This document shows, piece after piece, positions 59,000 through 64,000 of a stretch of DNA of 64,000 bases. The translations under genes were made by a program, and so were the position numbers. The notes beneath the pieces are model-generated. The model saw only the letters and a program-made list of their open reading frames with translations, was not told the DNA's origin and did no database searches. Origin of the DNA: Lutraria lutraria (Eukaryota > Mollusca > Bivalvia > Venerida > Mactridae); the NCBI GenBank assembly GCA_964023205.1, contig OZ026843.1:5007029-5071028 (forward strand), written 5' to 3'. Position 1 is the first letter of the stretch. Each line of letters opens with the position of its first letter.

Positions 59000-59985
59000 A
59001 TTTCCGGGAAAAAGATTTTATTAACTCCACACTGAAGAGCTTCAGAACATCTAACACTAGTTCGACAAAACGTTAACTGTTGATCAAGATGCTGCTGATA
59101 ATATAGGTAATATATTGGTGAAATCAGCACTTGCTGCGGATTCAGTATATATCTGATCGCAAACTCAGATAGACGTTTACTTTAGTATATATATGCCTAA
59201 TTAATCTAAATGTTAGGTTTTCCTTACATTATTATATATACATCAAGGGGAACAGAACGGGGATTTTCCCGGTACAACTGCATTCCCCCTTTCGAAGAGT
59301 AAATATTTATCATCGATATCTTATTTACCTTTACATCTGTTAATTTAATCAAATGCTGTTAGGTTATGTTTAATCAACATTACAGTATGAACCGCAACCA
59401 TCCAAAATAGTTGTTCGTTAAAAGCAAAACTGATATCTGCTACCCGGAGGTCCATTCCCAAAACGATTAGATACGAATATATAGAGTAAAACTTCAAATA
59501 ATTAAAAACTTATAGTATACACTAAATGACTGAAAAATAAATAATGTGTCGTTATTTCTAAGTAAAGATTTTTAATTCTAGAAGAAGTCTGAATCTTGGA
59601 TTTCAGTTATTTCATTTCATTATTTTAATGAGATTTAATGTCGTCTAACCTAGATAGAAGGTTAAGAGTCTGATTGCATCCACATTAATTAAAGTTCAAT
59701 TCGAGGGGTGCTTGCGTTTTAGAAGAATTTGGACCTCCTTCACCTTCATCTCTTGAATTGTATTTACAGGTGTGCATTAATGCTACATTTCCATCTTTAC
59801 ATCACAATTAATCATCGAAAAATGGTGTAGATAATTTAACATCTAGCATCTGGTTAGTATAGGTTGTATACAAACACTCTGGTATTACTAATCACCATAT
59901 GTACATGTGTACATTATATACCTCTTATACGAACGTTTTTGGGTAGAGTTAATGAACATGACAAATAAGATAATTATCAGACGCA
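59000..59985. other. Upstream flank of the EF-hand gene
   Basis: Contains TATATA-type sites near 59150 and 59187, either of which could be a core promoter. No exon was recognised. Confidence 0.3.
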
Positions 59986-59989
59986 TCTA

Positions 59990-60330
59990 AATATCCAAAA
60001 TGAATAAGAGGCATCTAAATATCTAAAAAATAGAGATATCTAAATATCTATGATGAATTACTAGCATTTATATATTAATAATGAATTAGACGCATCTAAA
60101 TATCTATGATGAATTACTAGCATTTATATATTAATAATGAATTAGACGCATCTAATTATCTAAGATGAATTTGAGGCATCTAAAAGGAATTAAAGCCATA
60201 TATATGTCAAAAACTAATTAGACGCAACTAAATTATCTAAGACGAATTAGACGCATCTTAATACATATATAAAATGAATTAGAGGCTTCTAAATATATAG
60301 AATGAGTTTGGGATCTGAATAACTAAAATG
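59990..60330 (+). repeat. Degenerate tandem array of GAATTAGACGCATCTAAAT
   Basis: Many variants of AATGAATTAGACGCATCTAA occur, with a well conserved 56-bp double unit (60046-60157) containing GATGAATTACTAGCATTTAT. Confidence 0.85.
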
Positions 60331-60999
60331 AATTACAGGCAACTGAATATCAAATATGACTTAGAGGCAACTTGATATAATTATTAGAAGTCTTATATAA
60401 GTCATCTAATAAGACTAACATGTCCCTGTAATAGTCGCGTCTGATATATCTAATCTGAATACACTATTGGTCTACATGTTTGAGTCTACAATGAACATGT
60501 AACAAGTCATATATTAAAGGACCTTCGGAATGTCACCAGAAATTCCGGGCAAGAACAGGTTTAGATATTTAGTGACTTGCATGCATGTTAAATTTGTTCA
60601 TATGTCATATATATATATATTTGTACATAGTACTTGTATTATGGAAACATGTCGGGCAGCTAAATTTATACTTAGGTAGAATGTGTCCCTACCGTGTGAC
60701 TAATGTTATAGATATCCACATACATCATGACTGTAGACATAGACAAGTACTGTAGTATTAATTCACAGTATTCAGATCCTTGCTACACGTTGATTTAATG
60801 CTTATGGTAGATGCTACTAATTGGGTCCGTTCGACTGGAATTGGCAGATTTTGAAATATGAATTAAAACATATCTGGAGCCTGTTCCCTACAACGATCAC
60901 TTGTTCCATACTATTAAGTTTCTACTCGAATAGTATTGCAGTAAAACACCAAAGACTTATACTGTATAATTTTGTTAACACTGAAGTGTAATTTCTTAC

Positions 61000-61081
61000 C
61001 AGAAAATGAATGTATTGTTTCAAATACTTTTTTAAAGTCTCCATGACTGATTAAGCACATCTTTGAAGAGGTCTTGATGTT
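61000..61081 (-). other. Orphan exon-like segment (82 nt, phase 0-1)
   Basis: Acceptor TTTTGTTTTCAG and donor TCTG|GTAAGA bracket an open frame reading NIKTSSKMCLISHGDFKKVF then ETIHSFS. The splice sites are strong and the residue mix is protein-like. It is phase-compatible with the segment at 62655-62768 upstream on the same strand. No downstream exon was found before the EF-hand gene. Not recognised. Confidence 0.35.
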
Positions 61082-61543
61082 CTGAAAACAAAAATGAAAT
61101 AACACATTTCACATAGTCTAAGAAACTACATTACTCGTACATTGTTGAAAATATTGCCTTTTGATGCTAGTAACACAATTTTAAAATTGACAAATGTTAA
61201 AATATTTTTACATAATTTTCAAAGGAATCACGATAGTAGTACATGTGAATGCCTTCAAATATCATATCGTAGAATCTTTAAGCAAATTTAACCTCTACAT
61301 GATCATTCGTATTCTGGATAAAAAATGAAACAGGCATTTTAAGTATTGTCTTTATTCAAGGTAGACAACTAACGATAATCTAAAGTGTAAAGTACTTACT
61401 CTGAATTACCTCCCATTACTCGCACATTTCTCCAAAAACTTTCTTTTCTCCAACGAAGAACAGTCCATCAATAGAGACATACAATACATAAAGCTATGCT
61501 ATTGATAGATTGAAATTGTACGTACATTTACATAATACTGAAC

Positions 61544-61694
61544 TATGGTGCCTGACTTACGCCATGTCGTATTTTTGCTTTTTCGCCAAGACAATGCGAA
61601 AATACGAAAATACGAAGGGACGACAAGTTTTCGCATTGTCGCATTTTCGCTTTGTCGTGGCGAAAATACGACATGGCGTAAATCAGTCACCATA
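61544..61694. mobile_element. Short palindromic MITE of the GCCATGTCG group, 151 bp
   Basis: Ends TATGGTGCCTGACTTACGCC and inverse TATGGTGACTGATTTACGCC, then ATGTCGTATTTTTGC / GACAATGCGAAAATACGA repeats. TA is at both ends. It shares GCCATGTCG at the same depth as the 46127 element. Confidence 0.85.
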
Positions 61695-61720
61695 CTCATG
61701 AACAGTTGATATGTATCATG

Positions 61721-61898
61721 TACAGTGGAACACGGTTATAACGCATTCGTAGAAACACGAATGATAATCTCATTATATTCGTAACACAAAATCCATAAAC
61801 TATCAAATAAGGATGTGTTTAAGAAAAGTGAATACATGCAGTTCAATGTATCCGATTCTTCTCTGTATCTGACATCACTATAACCGTGTTTTACTGTA
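61721..61898. mobile_element. TACAGTGGAACACGGTTATA MITE
   Basis: Terminal inverted repeats TACAGTGGAACACGGTTATA / TACAGTAAAACACGGTTATA, 178 bp, no coding capacity. Confidence 0.85.
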
Positions 61899-62138
61899 AA
61901 TCATATTAACAAGGTACATTTTCTAATCTAACAATTCAAAAATAACATAATTCAGATGTTTCACCTTCCTGACACGTTGTTGGCACGTGTGCACGTGAAT
62001 GTTATTATCAGGAAGGAAAGAAAGAACATTTGCTTTCAGGAATAAATCTTCAAGTCAGCTAAACGTATGTGATTAAACATTAGACCTTGCAAAGTAGAAA
62101 ATAAACATTCTTAAAATGAGAAGAATGGACTGTTTTTT

Positions 62139-62144
62139 TTTATT
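62139..62144 (-). terminator. AATAAA after the orphan terminal exon-like segment
   Basis: AATAAA on the minus strand, 20 nt after the TGA of the 62164-62198 segment and followed by an A-run. Confidence 0.35.
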
Positions 62145-62163
62145 GAATTCTGATATTCTGCTT

Positions 62164-62198
62164 TCAATCAATCACAATACGCATGTACTTGTTGGCAC
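62164..62198 (-). other. Orphan terminal-exon-like segment
   Basis: Acceptor TCTCTTCTACAG, then an open frame ANKYMRIVID and TGA if entered in phase 1, or VPTSTCVL and TGA if entered in phase 0. A polyadenylation hexamer follows immediately. The phase 0 reading could follow the exon at 62655-62768. Not recognised. Confidence 0.25.
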
Positions 62199-62654
62199 CT
62201 GTAGAAGAGAAAAACAGAACAGTATTTTGTACATTCATATCAAAACATTTGTTTTTAAATTACGAATGATCGCTTAGTATGTATAAAACAAAATACTTAG
62301 GAAACTGCCTATACATATGTTTGCTGATCATTCGTAAGCACTCATTTACTTATCAGCGTCTGTCAATCAAAGATGATTGATACATAGAATACAATAACGA
62401 GTACTTATCTCTATATGCACGTATCATTACTATTATAATGTACTTATGTATACAACACATGTATCTAATGTTAGTATGACGCACTTGTTTGTATTCCAGT
62501 CAGTCACTTCTCTGAAAAAGGAAATACATGTGTACAAATATGAACTTGTGCTGTAATTAGTGATTTTTTATCACAATACAACAATTAATTCAACATATAA
62601 ATTAGTGAGACAATACTTTACAATACACGAAAAAACAACTAGGCAAATAGTTAC

Positions 62655-62768
62655 TTCGTTTACAATATCATAGGGCAAACTTGAAGTTTTAAAACTAGTT
62701 CCGAGTATATCTGCTAGAAGGACATTCGTGAAATCGAAATGCAATGTTAAGTCATTATCAATATAGTA
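62655..62768 (-). other. Orphan exon-like segment (114 nt, phase 0-0)
   Basis: Acceptor TTTGTTTTGGTTTCAG and donor GAA|GTAACT enclose 38 codons: YYIDNDLTLHFDFTNVLLAD, then ILGTSFKTSSLPYDIVNE. It may belong to a gene whose 5' part lies beyond 64 kb. Family unknown. Confidence 0.35.
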
Positions 62769-62769
62769 C

Positions 62770-64000
62770 TGAAACCAAAACAAATACTTTCATTTACTAA
62801 AGCCAACTTTTCGCTAATAACTGATCATACAATGTTAATCATATCTTCCTATTTTTTCCAATTCTGTTAGACAGCCATGTAATTATTTAAGTACCTAATT
62901 AACTATAGGTGGATCTACACGTCAGTGTTAATTAATACAAAGTTCAGGATTCATAAATCACACATTACACACATATACACACATATACCTTCATACGAAT
63001 GAGCTAACATGCTTCACTTCATTATACAGCATGCTTAAGCTGACGTAAGTGATATAAGCTAGAGCAAATCGACGTGTTTCTACTTTCTAATCACCTGACC
63101 AAACAGATAAGTTGGTCCAAAAAGTTTTGTATCACAACCAGCATCACACAGTTAGATCGACGCCAATGAAGTAGTATCAATCGAGTAATCGAAAATACAA
63201 CTATTTTAAGGTCTAATCATTGACAAAATTGTAAAACAACTATTTACTGATAATAAAAGACATAATAGTATTGCTGACATTGATAATGTGGAAAAGCTAG
63301 CAGAATCGCTCTCAAGCTGTAAATAGAATGACACATGCGCCTCGTCAAAATACGTTTTAGTAATGGAACATTTATGTCATGACTATTGCTCCACCTAAAC
63401 AGAATTACATTTGTGTTAATGAAAACCTAGAACATCATGTGTACATACAACATTAACATCGGCTGCACTTGCAAGAACGGACTTCCATGTCATGTGTTTG
63501 CACTAATTAAGACATTCTCAATGATATCTCAAAAGCCCCAATCAGACCAGCACGGAGCACACAAATAGCCTCCAAAGAACCACTAAACAAGAGAAAAACA
63601 TTTTGCATAACCTACTGAAATACGAAGGTTTCATGAAATATAACTGTACATAGGTAAAGCAGTTTTAGTCGTGTTGGGTCTGTCATCTCCATGACCCCTA
63701 AATAAGGTTACAAGCATTGAACAAATTATCTGGAGACCAAGACCAAACAAGCCAGTCGAACTGGACAATAACATATTGCTTCAGTGTTGACATGCATTTT
63801 TAAAAGACAATGATTGACTGCGTCTGTATGAACTAAGAATTGTGAAATGAAAATGGTGTTAAAATGCACTAACATGTAGTGGTTTTTCATGAGACACCAT
63901 TCTGACATTCTGTATAATTAATTGGTAGAATGCCCATTAAGTTATGCAAATAGGTTGAAGGTCACTATTAGTAACATTAACTATTTGTTTGAAGAAATAT
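62770..64000. other. No gene recognised at the right edge
   Basis: AT-rich sequence. No further exon with good splice sites was found to extend the orphan segments. Confidence 0.3.

Noticed and set aside
62420..62511. Exon-like segment after acceptor CCTTTTTCAG
   Set aside because: The frame that would continue from 62655-62768 hits a stop after three codons, and the donor is weak.

Overview
The window reads as nuclear DNA of a marine bivalve mollusc. It is AT-rich and intron-rich, with metazoan GT-AG splice sites. It is dense in short non-autonomous mobile elements of the type found in clam and mussel genomes: AAGAGGGCC/GGTGAGC repeats, tRNA-headed SINEs, and TACAGT-ended and hAT-type MITEs. 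There are no prokaryotic genes, CRISPR arrays, rRNAs or convincing functional tRNAs. The species assignment is inference; no database was searched.

Only two protein genes can be assembled with confidence, both on the minus strand. (1) A 92-residue DAZAP2-like protein is encoded by three exons (40693-40687, 38939-38788, 38501-38382). It has an N-terminal PPPY motif and the family's GARF...NIPPPPPG block near the C-terminus. (2) A 157-residue calmodulin-like EF-hand protein is encoded by three exons (58980-58955, 49241-49038, 47952-47709), with a 9.7 kb first intron full of repeats. Weaker coding signals are a 66-residue single-membrane-span ORF at 5598-5798 inside a palindromic element, a tandemly duplicated 60-nt exon-like unit at 7598-7657 and 8860-8919, and unassigned exon-like segments at 62655-62768, 62164-62198 and 61000-61081.

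Layout. 0-30 kb is a field of repeats: five AAGAGGGCC-type elements (0.1, 12.0, 16.3, 19.9 and 23.0 kb), two hAT-type elements with 8-bp target-site duplications (10540-11867 and 15151-16016), several long palindromes, and a segmental tandem duplication at 7.5-9.4 kb. A 1.5 kb G-run minisatellite fills 29.3-30.85 kb. It gives artefactual long reading frames because its unit length preserves frame. 33.25-33.87 kb holds a TACAGT-type element whose left half has expanded into eleven 49-bp tandem units. 35.8-36.3 kb holds two SINEs tail to tail. The DAZAP2-like gene occupies 38.4-40.7 kb, a large CGACAATGCG palindrome lies at 46.1-46.5 kb, and the EF-hand gene spans 47.7-59.0 kb. The last 5 kb carries small tandem repeats, another palindromic MITE and orphan exons.

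The most interesting unexplained structures are: a 78-bp hairpin element present three times at exactly the same length (6728, 18255, 45989); the palindrome-flanked membrane-ORF element at 5.5-6.0 kb; a perfect 72-bp inverted repeat nested in a hAT element, with a one-armed relative 13.5 kb away; and the duplicated exon-like unit, in which one copy carries a stop codon.
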